64,000 nt of DNA, taken from assembly GCA_029465975.1 (NCBI GenBank), contig CM055745.1, positions 7,549,752-7,613,751 on the forward strand. Reading direction: 5' to 3'. The translations under genes were made by a program, and so were the position numbers. The DNA comes from Dallia pectoralis (Eukaryota > Chordata > Actinopteri > Esociformes > Umbridae). How positions within the stretch are numbered: the first letter of the stretch is position 1; each line of letters starts with the position of its first letter. Under the pieces are notes generated by a model. The model was not told the origin of the DNA, made no database searches, and was given only the letters and a program-made list of their open reading frames with translations. Positions 1-15,476 of this stretch are shown here, piece after piece.

Positions 1-303
1 CACACCGTATTAGCACACTGTACTGGCAGACAGACACACCGTATTAGCACACTGTACTGGCAGAAAGATACACCGTATTAGCACACTGTACTGGCAGACA
101 GACACACCGTATTAGCACACTGTACTGGCAGACAGACACACCGTATTAGCACACTGTACTGGCAGAAAGATACACTGTATTAGCACACTGTACTGGCAGA
201 CAGACACACCGTATTAGCACACTGTACTGGCAGACAGACACACCGTATTAGCACACTGTACTGGCAGACAGACACACCGTATTAGCACACTGTACTGGCT
301 GAC
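1..303. repeat. 34-bp minisatellite, about 9 copies
   Basis: Direct repeats of a 34-bp unit beginning cacaccgtattagcacac and ending ggcagacaga. The variant ggcagaaagata occurs in two copies. The array runs off the left edge of the window, so its true length is unknown. It stops where the text changes to gctgacagacaactagag. Confidence 0.95.
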
Positions 304-1353
304 AGACAACTAGAGACATTAGCTGACAACCAGAGGGAACCAAGAGAAAAGAGAAAACAGAGTCGTCTGCCTTGCCGTGGCATCAGGAAAATACAGTTGT
401 GGGAGCAGGTTAAATATTAAGCTAATCTTGTACACTGAAGTATGGTAGCTCTCTTTCTCTCTCTTTCTCTCTCTCTCCCTCTCTTCAAGCGGCAACAGTA
501 TGTCTGGATCACATTCTGCTGCCAGAGCCGTCTCACAGAAAGAGATTTAACTCTTCGGCATGCCACTGCGGCTAGCGTGAAAGCTGCACGGTGAAGACAA
601 AAAGCCCACATAGAAAAGTGAGGTAATTTCAGTATAACACTGTAGCACGAGCCAGGGTGAAGAGTAATAGAGTTACGGCTCAGTTAAACCTCCTTCAGCG
701 TCGGCTATCTCCCAGCGGCTGAACACTGTACGTCCCTCACAGCAATGTTGGCATGCAGTCAAAAGCCTGATAAGCATTTTGGGTGAGACCTCATTGCTTT
801 TCTGGAGGGAAAGCAGCTGCCGTGATTGGAATGCGATTAAGAATTCACAGACACCAGGAGAAGTTCCGATTTTACCCGGAGCAAAAAGGCAGAGCGTAGC
901 TTCTCCGTGTATCAAAGGGACTCTGTAATGACGAAACACTTTGCCCAGTATATTTAAACCGAAAAGAAAGGGAACATTGCTTGATTGATCTGGGTCTAAA
1001 CCAACCCTCGCTCAACCATCCCTGACATCTGCTGTTTGCACTGGCATACCCAGACACCATGTCGCAGTGCGGGACTACAAAACATCATGGCAGACTTGTC
1101 CTCCACCATCTTAGTTCTTACTAATTATTCTTTAGACTCTAGTCCATTGACCCATCTGGGCTTTCGTTCTCTCCCTCCCTCTATCCTACCAGCTTCTCCG
1201 CTCGGCGACCAGCGTTTGGCTTTTTCTATTTGTGGCAGATTACTGTTACGCTATTGTAAAACTTCCTGCCTCGTTTGGCTGTGGTTCCGAAAGAAATCGG
1301 CGACGGCTGGGCTCACAGGCTTTGACTTCCCCCCCTCCTTCCTTCTCTCTCTA

Positions 1354-1387
<34 letters not shown>

Positions 1388-2264
1388 GGGAGCTCGAAAA
1401 AAGCAAACTGTAAAATCTCTGCATGTTGTGTGGACTTATTTCGATGGCTTACGCCTCTTATGCCAAATGAGAAGTTAAAGCTGGGAACAGGAGACTCGTG
1501 GCCTTACCAATTGAAAAGGTGGGGTAAACACTCTTCTTCTGCCTCGTTTTCGGCGTGTAACGTTCAGACGGATTATGGAAGACATTGCCCTGTTTGTTTG
1601 GTTGACACGGACAGAACTAGCAAACACGACTGCTGCTAACCTGGGCTGTCATCTTCAGTCCGACCGTTCGTGAGGGGGACATACGATACGAACGCAGCCT
1701 CTCTCGTTTATTCCTCGCTGGCTTTCTGTGTCTTCCTCCCTCGCTAACTGACCCGGGGCCAGCTCTGATCGATTCATCTAAGGAGTCTCTCTCTCTCTCT
1801 CTCTCTTTAAAACAAGGTTGAATAAGCTAGAGGTCGCTACATTTACTGGAGGTGCCAAAGACAGGGAGGTGTAACTAATATTTTACTTACTGACGCTAAT
1901 GCACAGCTGAGTTGGGGTGTATTTTACAGCCTTTCTAGACGTCTTTCAGAAACGGAGACACACCGGTTTGGACGTTTCTGTTTTGGAGTGAGTTAGAACC
2001 TCGTAACCCAAAGCCACGCCGAACTACGTCACATCTCGCCATGTGTTTTTAACCAATCGAAAAAGCCATGTCTTCGGGTTTGAAAAAATAACGATGTGCA
2101 GTTTATGGATATGGTCGTTGCGTGTTTTTCAATACAGCATATTTACTGACAATTTGAATATATTACATGCACCGCCCAGTGTAATTTTTGGTGAAGCGAA
2201 ATTGATGAATAGATATTTGATTTGCGAAACGTCCGTAGTGGAGATGTTCCTTAATGTGCATGTA
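304..2264. other. Non-repetitive stretch with CT-rich tracts; no gene recognised
   Basis: Mostly single-copy sequence of moderate GC content. It contains CT-rich simple tracts at about 448-485, 1325-1387 and 1784-1807. Reading frames of up to 135 codons (1036-1413 and 1232-1639, plus strand) run through the CT tract and end in serine/leucine runs. They match nothing I recognise and have no convincing splice context. An unrecognised first exon or promoter cannot be excluded. Confidence 0.5.
1325..1387. repeat. CT-rich microsatellite
   Basis: Pyrimidine tract of ctctctctt-type repeats. It accounts for the low-complexity serine/leucine runs in the overlapping frames. Confidence 0.85.
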
Positions 2265-2606
2265 GCGGTTAGCATTAGCAACAGGTTCATGTGAGGATAT
2301 GGTGTGGTGTTTGGTGGGCTAGCAGTTAGCATTATCAACAGGTTCATGTGAGGATATGGTGTGGTGTTTGGTGGGCTAGCAGTTAGCATTATCAACAGGT
2401 TCATGTGAGGATATGGTGTGGTGTTTGGTGGGCTAGCAGTTAGCATTATCAACAGGTTCATGTGAGGATATGGTGTGGTGTTTAGTGGCCTAGCAGTTAG
2501 CATTAGCAACAGGTTCATTTGAGGATATGGTGTGGTATTTGGTGGGCTAGCAGTTAGCATTAGCAACAGGTTCATGTGAGGATATGGTGTGGTATTTGGT
2601 GGGCTG
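2265..2606. repeat. 57-bp minisatellite, 6 copies
   Basis: Six copies start at 2265, 2322, 2379, 2436, 2493 and 2550. The core includes gcagttagcattatcaacag and ggatatggtgtggtgtttgg. Since 57 is a multiple of three and the minus strand has no stop in one frame, a 162-codon minus-strand frame results, with an MNLLIMLTASPPNTTPYPH-type repeat. This is a repeat by-product, not a gene. Confidence 0.95.
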
Positions 2607-4106
2607 CCAACCACCACTGAGTGCCTCTCGGTTGTTCCTCTCTACTCAAGTTGCATTTGTCAGTACATAATTACACACTCTTTCATTATATTTAATCTGT
2701 ACTCTTTGTGTGTTACTTTAAACGTGCCTTCATTTTATACAATAAATTAAGCAATTCCAAGATCCCATGTTTTCATACAATATTTTTCTCATTTATTTTT
2801 CTCATTTGATATAAATAGTACTTTTTTGACACAGGTGTGAATGAGGATTTGGTTCAACAAGAAACTCTAAAGACATAACAGGGTGGTAAATCTAACTGTG
2901 TAGTATCTTTAAAGGCATTGCCTAACCCTGATTTATTCTCAGTAATCTATTCAGCAACAACGGTTAATTTGCAAGAACTTTGATTAAAATGTTAAATGAA
3001 GTAAAAAATAAATGTTAAACCCGTCAGTCGAGATTACGTTGCTAAAATCCACATCAATTGGCAGAGTGAAAAGGGTAAAAAAAGCAATCAATAAATCATT
3101 GCGAGAACACAGATTTAGTCATAGAGTTCCATCCGAGTTTAACAAAATGGCCGACGCCGCCATGTCACGGAATTCTACAACATGGAAATGTATTCAAAAC
3201 GTAAATACATTGCCTAATGAAATGTATTCTTATACAAGAACTATACCATTCTTATACTACATACTTTAGAAAAAGCGCATAACGACTCCAGTAAATCCTC
3301 GAACAGCTAATTCCTCCTTCAACATGAGTTTCACAAAGAGGTTTACAATCGTGGATTTAATTCGCCAAATACAGCCCATATGTAAATGTAGGAAGAAACA
3401 ACTGTAATTTTTTGGAAATACATTTTTAGGACCTAGCAATTCTCATATTAATTGTGGTTTTCTTTCTTATTCCAAATACTTTCTTACAACTGTATGAGCC
3501 AGGTGATATGTCATTAGTATAGAAGGCACAGAACGCCGTATAAAGATGATTTGTATAACAGGTCATGTGGAATATATGTAATTGTTTTGGTAAGATTAAC
3601 TCCATATCAGCAGAAGCGAGACCATTGTATCCCATAATGAGCATGGTGCTTCAAATCTTGCCTTTAATACACCGTGCAAAACATGCTAGGACAACACAAC
3701 TAATGACGGGGAAAAAGTACAAGCTACGGGACATTGAAATTAAATGCAATAAATCCCAAACTGTAGACACTGTGAGATTTAAGTATATATATATCAGTCA
3801 CCAGGTATCTTTTTATGAAACGTTAACACAATTTTAATGCTCGTTTGCCTGATCTGTCAATCTAAACACTTGGTATTTCACAGAGGTCACGGCAGGGGAG
3901 TCAAGGACCCATTATAAGGTGCTTGTTTGTTTGTCTTTGGTGTTGAGAAACCCAGGAAACCGCCAGGAAAGGAAGGTCGGTTAATGTTAAACTGCAGCGG
4001 GCCGAGGCCTCAACGTGGACAAACAAGATCTACACTCCCGTTTTCCGTTCAGAACCAACAGGAGCAGAGGGCAGATTTCTGAACGAAGTGAACCGTCAGC
4101 ATGCCA
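2607..4106. other. Single-copy AT-leaning intergenic or intronic sequence
   Basis: No tandem repeat, transposon end or convincing exon was seen. Frames at 3012-3269 and 3565-3837 (plus) and 3426-3644 (minus) are short, unrecognised and without coding character. Confidence 0.5.
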
Positions 4107-4757
<651 letters not shown>

Positions 4758-5205
4758 CTTACCGGTCGGTGGGAAGCCACGCAGGAGGATGAAAGCCAAC
4801 CACAAATCCGGCAGGCCTTACATACGCAGGAGCGCTTCCCTCTCGAGGAACAGAGGCTTGAGTCTATCAGGCGGCACTGCTCATGACTCGCACGCGTCGA
4901 AACGACTTCTCCATTACACCCGAGACCTCCGAGGGCACTCCCCATCAAGAGGGGAACAAAGGCCGTGACCCCGGGGTCAAAGGCGTTACCCAGGAGGCCG
5001 GCCAGGCCCATTGAGGATCTTGTGTTGTTTGCTTTAAGAAGGTAAAGATTACTAACACATTAACTGATTACGAGGTCATCCCCCAAGGGCCATCACCCAG
5101 CGGGTGGACACATTACGTCGAATTAACACCCGGTGACCTCCGACCTGGCCCGCCACCTCAGGCGCTCGAGTGTGACTGCCACTCTCCCTCTCTACGTGTA
5201 GGGAT
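4758..5205. other. Single-copy interval between CA arrays
   Basis: GC-richer sequence without tandem repeats. The frames crossing it are continuations of the CA-derived frames. No gene recognised. Confidence 0.5.
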
Positions 5206-7583
<2,378 letters not shown>

Positions 7584-7672
7584 TAGAGGGAAAGAGAGTG
7601 GAAGAAAAAAGTGAGAGGAAGAAAGGGAAAGAGAGAGAGGGAGAACGAGAGGGAGGTAAAGATTCTGCCTGA
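7584..7672. repeat. GA-rich low-complexity tract
   Basis: Purine-rich gaaagagag/gggaga repeats on the plus strand. They give the serine/leucine-rich minus-strand frame at 7473-7682, which is not a gene. Confidence 0.8.
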
Positions 7673-7762
7673 GAGCTAGCAATACAAAATGGACACTATC
7701 CGATATCAGATCTCAAAATGGACAGCCTTCAGAAGCGGTCGCATGCATGCATTTTGCTTTTA

Positions 7763-9299
7763 ACATGTAATGACTGCTCCTTCTAGCCCTAAGTTTGAAG
7801 TATGCACACTAGCATGTAATGACTGCTCCTTCTAGCCCTAAGGTTGAAGTATGCACACTAGCATGTAATGACTGCTCCTTCTAGCCCTGAGGTTGAAGTA
7901 TGCACACTAGCATGTAATGACTGCTCCTTCTAGCCTAAAGGGGAAGTATGCACACTAGCATGTAATGGCTGCTCCTTCTAGCCTAAAGGGGAAGTATGCA
8001 CACTAGCATGTAATGACTGCTCCTTCTAGCCCTAAGGTTGAAATATGCACACTAGCATGTAATGACTGCTCCTTCTAGCCCTAAGGTTGAAGTATGCACA
8101 CTAGCATGTAATGACTGCTCCTTCTAGCCTAAAGGGGAAGTATGCACACTAGCATGTAATGGCTGCTCCTTCTAGCCTAAAGGGGAAGTATGCACACTAG
8201 CATGTAATGGCTGCTCCTTCTAGCCTAAAGGGGAAGTATGCACACTAGCATGTAATGACTGCTCCTTCTAGCCCTAAGGTTGAAATATGCACACTAGCAT
8301 GTAATGACTGCTCCTTCTAGCCCTAAGGTTGAAGTATGCACACTAGCATGTAATGACTGCTCCTTCTAGCCTAAAGGGAAGTATGCACACTAGCATGTAA
8401 TGGCTGCTCCTTCTAGCCTAAAGGGGAAGTATGCACACTAGCATGTAACGACTGCTCCTTCTAGCCCTAAGGTTGAAGTATGCACACTAGCATGTAATGA
8501 CTGCTCCTTCTAGCCCTGAGGTTGAAGTATGCACACTAGCATGTAATGACAGCTCCTTCTAGCCTAAAGGGGAAGTATGCACACTAGCATGTAATGGCTG
8601 CTCCTTCTAGCCTAAAGGGGAAGTATGCACACTAGCATGTAATGGCTGCTCCTTCTAGCCTAAAGGGGAAGTATGCACACTAGCATGTAATGACTGCTCC
8701 TTCTAGCCTAAAGGTTGAAGTATGCACACTAGCATGTAATGACTGCTCCTTCTAGCCTAAAGGGGAAGTATGCACACTAGCATGTAACGACTGCTCCTTC
8801 TAGCCTATAGGTTGAAGTATGCACACTAGCATGTAACGACTGCTCCTTCTAGCCCTAAGGTTGAAGTATGCACACTAGCATGTAATGACTGCTCCTTCTA
8901 GCCTAAAGGGGAAGTATGCACACTAGCATGTAATGACTGCCCCTTTTAGCCCTAAGGGGAAGTATGCACACTAGCATGCAAATGACTGCTCCTTCTAGCC
9001 CTAGGAGGAAGTATGCACACTAGCATGTAATGACTGCTCCTTCTAGCCCTAAGGGGAAGTATGCACACTAGCATGTAACGACTGCTCCTTCTAGCCTAAA
9101 GGTTGAAGTATGCACACTAGCATGTAATGATTGCTCCTTCTAGCCCTAAGGTTGAAGTATGCACACTAGCATGTAATGACTGCTCCTTCTAGCCCTAAGG
9201 TTGAAGTACGCACACTAGCATGTAATGACTGCTCCTTCTAGCCCTAAGGTTGAAGTATGCACACTAGCATGTAACGACTGCTCCTTCTAGCCCTAAGGG
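7763..9299. repeat. 48/49-bp minisatellite, about 31 copies in two interleaved types
   Basis: The unit begins catgtaatgactgctccttc and ends gaagtatgcacactag. Two main types differ in the middle: tagccctaaggttgaag (49 bp) and tagcctaaaggggaag (48 bp). They are interleaved in blocks (roughly AABB or AABBB) over the first half of the array. Point variants include ggctgctcc and aaatatgcac. Confidence 0.96.
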
Positions 9300-11882
9300 A
9301 AGGGCTGGTTCGTGGACCGTACAGGCTAAATATGGAGCCCCATCAGAGGCCATTCCCCGATTACAAGGGGATACGACACTGTGTTAGTTGGGTGCAAAAT
9401 GAATTCATTTGCCTCTCGGTGGAACTATTTATATTACATCTCAGTAGAAATATCGCAGAGTTACATATTCGATTCTACAGAGTTTTTATTTGTGAAGCAT
9501 TAATTTCCTGTATTTCACACATATCAGTCTGTCTTTTACGTAACACACAACACACATCGCGTTGATAATTGTTGATTCGAAGGCAATGCCACACACAATG
9601 TACATACAACATATGGAAACGTCAGAGATAAGGCACGTCCTTACAAAGACAAGACAATCGCCCATGGTAACCTTAGAACAACACGCATCCATTTGTCTTG
9701 TTCGTGAAGCCACGTCAGAAAAACACTTTGACAAATTCTCCTGACCTGTTGGAGTGTAACGGGCGAAGGTAAATCCTCCTTTTCCCTCTACGTGCACTTG
9801 GCCACCACAGGCAGCTTATGACTGTCTGGTCCCGTGTCTACACCTGAGCTCCCTTGGTTGCCCTTAGCCGCTAACACGCATCAACCAGCCTACGCCCTGC
9901 CTGGCCATTCTAACTACCCGTGTGTGCCAGTCCAGAACCAGGCCAGCCTGGTCTTGTGTCTGTGCCCGCCACTGCTGAAGTCCAACCCCCCCCACCCCAC
10001 CCCACCCCTGTGCCACGTTACTGCGTCTTTGCCGAAACGAGACAAGAGGACTCTGAGAGGATTTCCCAGCCCCAGTCGAACCCTGCGCACCCAATCGAGG
10101 CGCATCGCTCTTGTTTGCTACTAGACACACTCTCCGTGTGCTTCTCCACTTAAGATGTGTGTGTGTGTGTGTGTGTGCTTTAAAGCAGAAACCGCTTCAT
10201 AACACTTGAAACCGGTCGTGCTCTTTCTCCAGCTACTACAACACGTCCTACTCTGACTGTCTACGTAGGACCCTAATAATGCCCAGATCGCAGACTCTCC
10301 TGACAAACACAATCCCTTTCCCGCTGAACATGTGGCTTCACACGGGCACAGTTTCTGACACAAGCTCAACGAGTGCAACCGGGGAAACTAACACAGCATG
10401 ACCAAGGGTCTGTGTGGGTTCAGTTCGGTTCTGCTGCTGTTGTTTCAGTAAGGATTCTACCAGCCGCAGCTTCCACAGCACCGGGCATCCCAACTGCTGT
10501 GGCAGAGGCATCGATTAAAGCAGCTACGCTGTCCACAACGACTCCCAGTGTGAGCTTTATTTAAAACATTTTACAGTCGAAATGAATCAGAACACATCAG
10601 ACGGGCCGATACAATACTTTGACCGAATAACACCGTTGGATACAAGTCTGTGTTAGGGAAACCCCGGGCAATGCTTTGGCGAACAGCTAAAAAAACAAGC
10701 ACAGTAAAAACAAAGTAATTCGTGATTAAATGTACAATTGTCAGGAAAGCCAGCTGGGATATAATGTTTGGTTTACAATTGTCGGTAAAATCCAGATGTT
10801 TTTTCTACAGTGTGGGCTGTATCTTTACCTCACAGTAGGTTTTCTTTAATTATTGTGTTTAAACAATGTAAACATCATTTAAACATTATTACATTTGGTT
10901 GGTTTGAATCTCCCACTGCTATCTCAACGAAAAGTCGCAAAAAAGTCACCAACAAATTATGTTGTCAGGACCATGTATCTACACCAGCACGCATTTGTGT
11001 AATTCATATACATTTTGTTAAAGACATTTTGCGAAAAAAAAAATGCATCAATGTATATTTATATAATGTGCTGCTCTGCTTAAGGCTCCATACTATATTT
11101 TACAGTTATTAAACACACCGGACACACAGCCAGCGTGAACTAAGTCATGTCATGTCACGATAGGAGCAGTTGCTCTACTTCTGGGTCTCCCTATCTTTCC
11201 GTGCGTCTGTGTGTGTGCGTGTGTGTGTGTGAGCGTGTGTGTGTTCGATTAAACCATCATGACTCCACGGATCCTGTCACCAGGTTGTCTGTTCAGAAGA
11301 GCGGACACATTACACATCCCCTCCACTACGGTCTCACGATTGTTCCACAGTATCCGTTTAGTTAACAGTGTAAATCATGTTTCCAGGTCTTGATTTTACA
11401 CTCACAATATTGCCATTGCAGTATGAGGGATTTGCTGCATTTCGCCGGTGAGAAATGTTCTACACGATTTTCGTTGATATTTTATATTTTATTTGCACAG
11501 GTGTCCCCCGGGGGACGACAGACGGCCTAACCCTGACCTCTCCCACTACCCGGGGGTCAGGGTGAGGACACAATGCTTCCACAGCAGAGCGTTCCGGAGG
11601 AGCGTTCCAACATCCACACGTATTTGGCCGGAAAGACAAGGCATCAGTGCAGTGTTTGTTTCAGAGGAACTGCTGAGAGGAGCATTTTCTGGGCCCGTGC
11701 ACTTAACCACCGACCTCTCTGCTGAGATTCTCCAGCCCTCACCGGCAGTCCTCGGCTAGATGGCCGAGTATCGATCGGTCAGATTGGCACATGGGGACTA
11801 GGTCAAATTCTCCAGGAATCCGTCTTGTTACGTTTGCTGAGTGTCCGCGTTGCATCAATCAAAGTGCATCAATATGCAGTGG
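9300..11882. other. Largely single-copy stretch; no complete gene recognised
   Basis: Contains a C-rich tract at about 9985-10010, (TG)n runs at 10155-10177 and 11206-11243, and one candidate exon described separately (11501-11561). Frames at 9332-9565, 9834-10124 and 10121-10378 are short and have no recognisable domain. Confidence 0.5.
11501..11561 (+). CDS. Possible internal exon of an unrecognised gene
   Basis: A 61-nt stretch lies between an acceptor-like sequence (AT-rich tract ending ttgcacag at 11500) and a donor-like gtgagg at 11562. The reading frame inside has no stop and contains the residues CPPGDDRRPNPDLSHYPG. It is GC-rich compared with the AT-rich upstream sequence. I do not recognise the peptide and cannot link it to another exon in the window. 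Splice-like signals this short arise often by chance, so this is only a candidate. It could equally be unannotated intron or intergenic DNA. Confidence 0.2.
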
Positions 11883-12345
11883 GATCAGGAGATCAGGAGA
11901 TCAGGAGATCAGGAGATCAAGAGATCAAGATATCAGGAGATCAAGAGATCAAGAGATCAGGAGATCAAGATATCAGGAGATCAGGAGATCAGGAGATCAG
12001 GAGATCAAGAGATCAGGAGATCAGGAGATCAGGAGATCAAGAGATCAGGAGATCAGGAGATCAAGAGATCAGGAGATCAGGAGATCAGGAGATCAAGAGA
12101 TCAGGAGATCAGGAGATCAAGAGATCAAGAGATCAAGAGATCAAGAGATCAAGAGATCAAGAGATCAAGAGATCAGGAGATCAGGAGATCAGGAGATCAA
12201 GATATCAGGAGATCAGGAGATCAAGAGATCAAGAGATCAAGATATCAGGAGATCAAGAGATCAAGATATCAGGAGATCAGGAGATCAGGAGATCAGGAGA
12301 TCAGGAGATCCAGAGATCAAGATATCAGGAGATCAGGAGATCAGG
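11883..12345. repeat. 8-bp minisatellite (gatcagga / gatcaaga), about 58 copies
   Basis: Uninterrupted 8-bp units of gatcagga alternating irregularly with gatcaaga, plus a few gatatcagga variants. Since 3 x 8 = 24 bp, all three plus frames encode the same 8-residue repeat (RRSGDQEI-like) and stay open. The three overlapping frames of about 188 codons are artefacts of the repeat. Confidence 0.97.
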
Positions 12346-12543
12346 TTGTACCGGGTTTAATGTACAAAAGTTCAAAAGGTCCAAACGTTGACTTTCATCA
12401 CAGCTGAAATGCCGTTTTAGACTAAAATACCGGTAGACAACCTGAGAGATCAGAGCCTCGTTGGTCACTCTCGAGGTTGTGAATCACGCACCAGGACGTG
12501 CAGTTACAGTATAGGCGTCGCCAAGAAATGTTTGCCAGCGATA

Positions 12544-15360
12544 TACTGATGAGCCAAAACATTATGACCTAATATTGTGTCTAATATGCTGTTGGTCCTC
12601 TGTGTGCCGCCAAAATAGCACGGACCCCTTGAGGCCTGGACTCTACAAGACTGCCGAAGGTGTCCTGTGGTATCTGGTACCAATACATTAGATGTCCTGT
12701 GGTATCTGGTACCAATACATTAGATGTCCTGTGGCATCTGGTACCAATACATTAGGTGTCCTGTGGTATCTGGTACCAATACATTAGATGTCCTGTGGTA
12801 TCTGGTACCAATACATTAGATGTCCTGTGGCATCTGGTACCAATACATTAGATGTCCTGTGGTATCTGGTACCAATACATTAGATGTCCTGTGGCATCTG
12901 GTACCAATACATTAGGTGTCCTGTGGTATCTGGTACCAATACATTAGATGTCCTGTGGTATCTGGTACCAATACATTAGATGTCCTGTGGCATCTGGTAC
13001 CAATACATTAGATGTCCTGTGGTATCTGGTACCAATACATTAGATGTCCTGTGGCATCTGGTACCAATACATTAGATGTCCTGTGGTATCTGGTACCAAT
13101 ACATTAGATGTCCTGTGGTATCTGGTACCAAGACATTAGATGTCCTGTGGTATCTGGTACCAATACATTAGATGTCCTGTGGTATCTGGTACCAATACAT
13201 TAGATGTCCTGTGGTATCTGGTACCAATACATTAAGTGTCCTGTGGCATCTGGTACCAATACATTAGATGTCCTGTGGTATCTGGTACCAATACATTAAG
13301 TGTCCTGTGGTATCTGGTACCAATACATTAGATGTGCTGTGGTATCTGGTACCAAGACATTAGATGTCCTGTGGTATCTGGTACCAATACATTAGATGTC
13401 CTGTGGCATCTGGTACCAATACATTAGATGTCCTGTGGTATCTGGTACCAAGACATTAGATGTCCTGTGGTATCTGGTACCAATACATTAGATGTGCTGT
13501 GGTATCTGGTACCAATACATTAGATGTGCTGTGGTATCTGGTACCAATACATTAGATGTGCTGTGGTATCTGGTACCAATACATTAGATGTCCTGTGGTA
13601 TCTGGTACCAATACATTAGATGTCCTGTGGTATCTGGTACCAATACATTAGATGTCCTGTGGCATCTGGTACCAATACATTAGATGTCCTGTGGTATCTG
13701 GTACCAAGACATTAGATGTCCTGTGGTATCTGGTACCAATACATTAGATGTGCTGTGGTATCTGGTACCAATACATTAGATGTCCTGTGGTATCTGGTAC
13801 CAATACATTAGATGTCCTGTGGTATCTGGTACCAATACATTAGATGTCCTGTGGCATCTGGTACCAATACATTAGATGTCCTGTGGTATCTGGTACCAAG
13901 ACATTAGATGTGCTGTGGTATCTGGTACCAATACATTAGATGTCCTGTGGTATCTGGTACCAAGACATTAGATGTGCTGTGGTATCTGGTACCAAGACAT
14001 TAGATATCCTGTGGTATCTGGTACCAATACATTAAGTGTCCTGTGGTATCTGGTACCAATACATTAGATGTCCTGTGGTATCTGGTACCAATACATTAGA
14101 TGTCCTGTGGCATCTGGTACCAATACATTAAGTGTCCTGTGGTATCTGGTACCAATACATTAAGTGTCCTGTGGCATCTGGTACCAAGACATTAGATGTC
14201 CTGTGGTATCTGGTACCAATACATTAGATGTCCTGTGGCATCTGGTACCAATACATTAGATGTCCTGTGGCATCTGGTACCAATACATTAGATGTCCTGT
14301 GGTATCTGGTACCAATACATTAGATGTCCTGTGGTATCTGGTACCAATACATTAGATGTCCTGTGGCATCTGGTACCAATACATTAGATGTCCTGTGGTA
14401 TCTGGTACCAATACATTAGATGTGCTGTGGTATCTGGTACCAATACATTAAGTGTCCTGTGGTATCTGGTACCAATACATTAGATGTCCTGTGGTATCTG
14501 GTACCAATACATTAGATGTGCTGTGGCATCTGGTACCAATACATTAGATGTACATTAGATGTGCTGTGGTATCTGGTACCAATACATTAAGTGTCCTGTG
14601 GCATCTGGTACCAAGACATTAGATGTGCTGTGGTATCTGGTACCAATACATTAAGTGTCCTGTGGTATCTGGTACCAATACATTAGATGTCCTGTGGTAT
14701 CTGGTACCAATACATTAGATGTCCTGTGGTATCTGGTACCAATACATTAGATGTCCTGTGGCATCTGGTACCAATACATTAGATGTCCTGTGGTATCTGG
14801 TACCAAGACATTAGATGTCCTATGGCATCTGGTACCAATACATTATCTGGTACCAAGACATTGATGCTGTGGTACCAATACATTAGATGTGCTGTGGTAT
14901 CTGGTACCAATACATTAAGTGTCCTGTGGTATCTGGTACCAATACATTAGATGTCCTGTGGCATCTGGTACCAATACATTAGATGTGCTGTGGCATCTGG
15001 TACCAATACATTAGATGTGCTGTGGCATCTGGTACCAAGACATTAGCAGCAGATCCCTCCTGGACTTACTCACAGATTCTCACAGATTTGGAGGCCAGGT
15101 CAACACCTTGAACTTGAACGTGTCAAATTGACGTCCACATGAATGCCACATGAGCGAGAGCGTCACGCCCCCTCCACCAGCAAAAGATAGTGGTTCGTCC
15201 CTCCACAGACCGCTGTCGGTAGGTACTCACCACTGCTGACCGGGAGCACCCCACAAGCCTTGTCGTTTCAGAGATACTCTGACCCAGTCAACAATTTGGG
15301 CCTTGACGTAGTCGCTCAGGTCTCTACTCCTGCTTGTTTCTCGTGCATCCAACACACGGA
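12544..15360 (-). mobile_element. Decayed Tc1-like DNA transposon disrupted by a 32-bp minisatellite
   Basis: The left end (from about 12544, tactgatgagccaaaacatt) resembles the terminal repeat of a fish Tc1-like family. The sequence to 12657 and from 15030 to about 15360 matches the reverse complement of that family's transposase gene as I remember it. On the minus strand the right remnant near 15240-15335 reads RDLSDYVKAQIV, resembling the N-terminal helix-turn-helix region. The start of the 32-bp array on the minus strand reads WYQIPQD, resembling the C-terminal end. Much of the central gene, including the DDE catalytic region, is missing, and no right terminal repeat is visible. The element is inactive. 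Family assignment is from memory of the consensus, not from a search. Confidence 0.75.
12658..15045. repeat. 32-bp minisatellite, about 74 copies, inside a Tc1-like element
   Basis: The unit contains tgtcctgtggtatctggtac followed by caatacattaga. Common variants are gtggcatc, caagacatta, attaagtg and tgtgctg. Two irregular units occur near 14548 and 14838-14880. Each unit has a ggtacc palindrome. The first and last copies grade without a break into the flanking transposon sequence (ccgaagg on the left, cattagcagcagatcc on the right), so the unit is a piece of the transposon. Confidence 0.95.
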
Positions 15361-15476
15361 CAATCTAATTGTTTGATTCTAATCTTTGCTTGATTAGCAG
15401 GGATGTCAGTCCCGCATTTATATTGCATCATTTTTCTAGAATGTAGGACATTAAATACAATATTATACATTATAAT

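Noticed and set aside
1036..1639. Two overlapping plus-strand frames as a gene
   Set aside because: Both run through a CT microsatellite, and I see no domain or splice structure.
7763..9299. Telomere-related repeat because of the ccctaa text in each A-type unit
   Set aside because: ccctaa occurs once per 49 bp and never in tandem, so it is not telomeric sequence.
12658..15045. CRISPR array
   Set aside because: The 32-bp repeats are contiguous with no unique spacers. The sequence is vertebrate and the unit is part of a Tc1-like gene.
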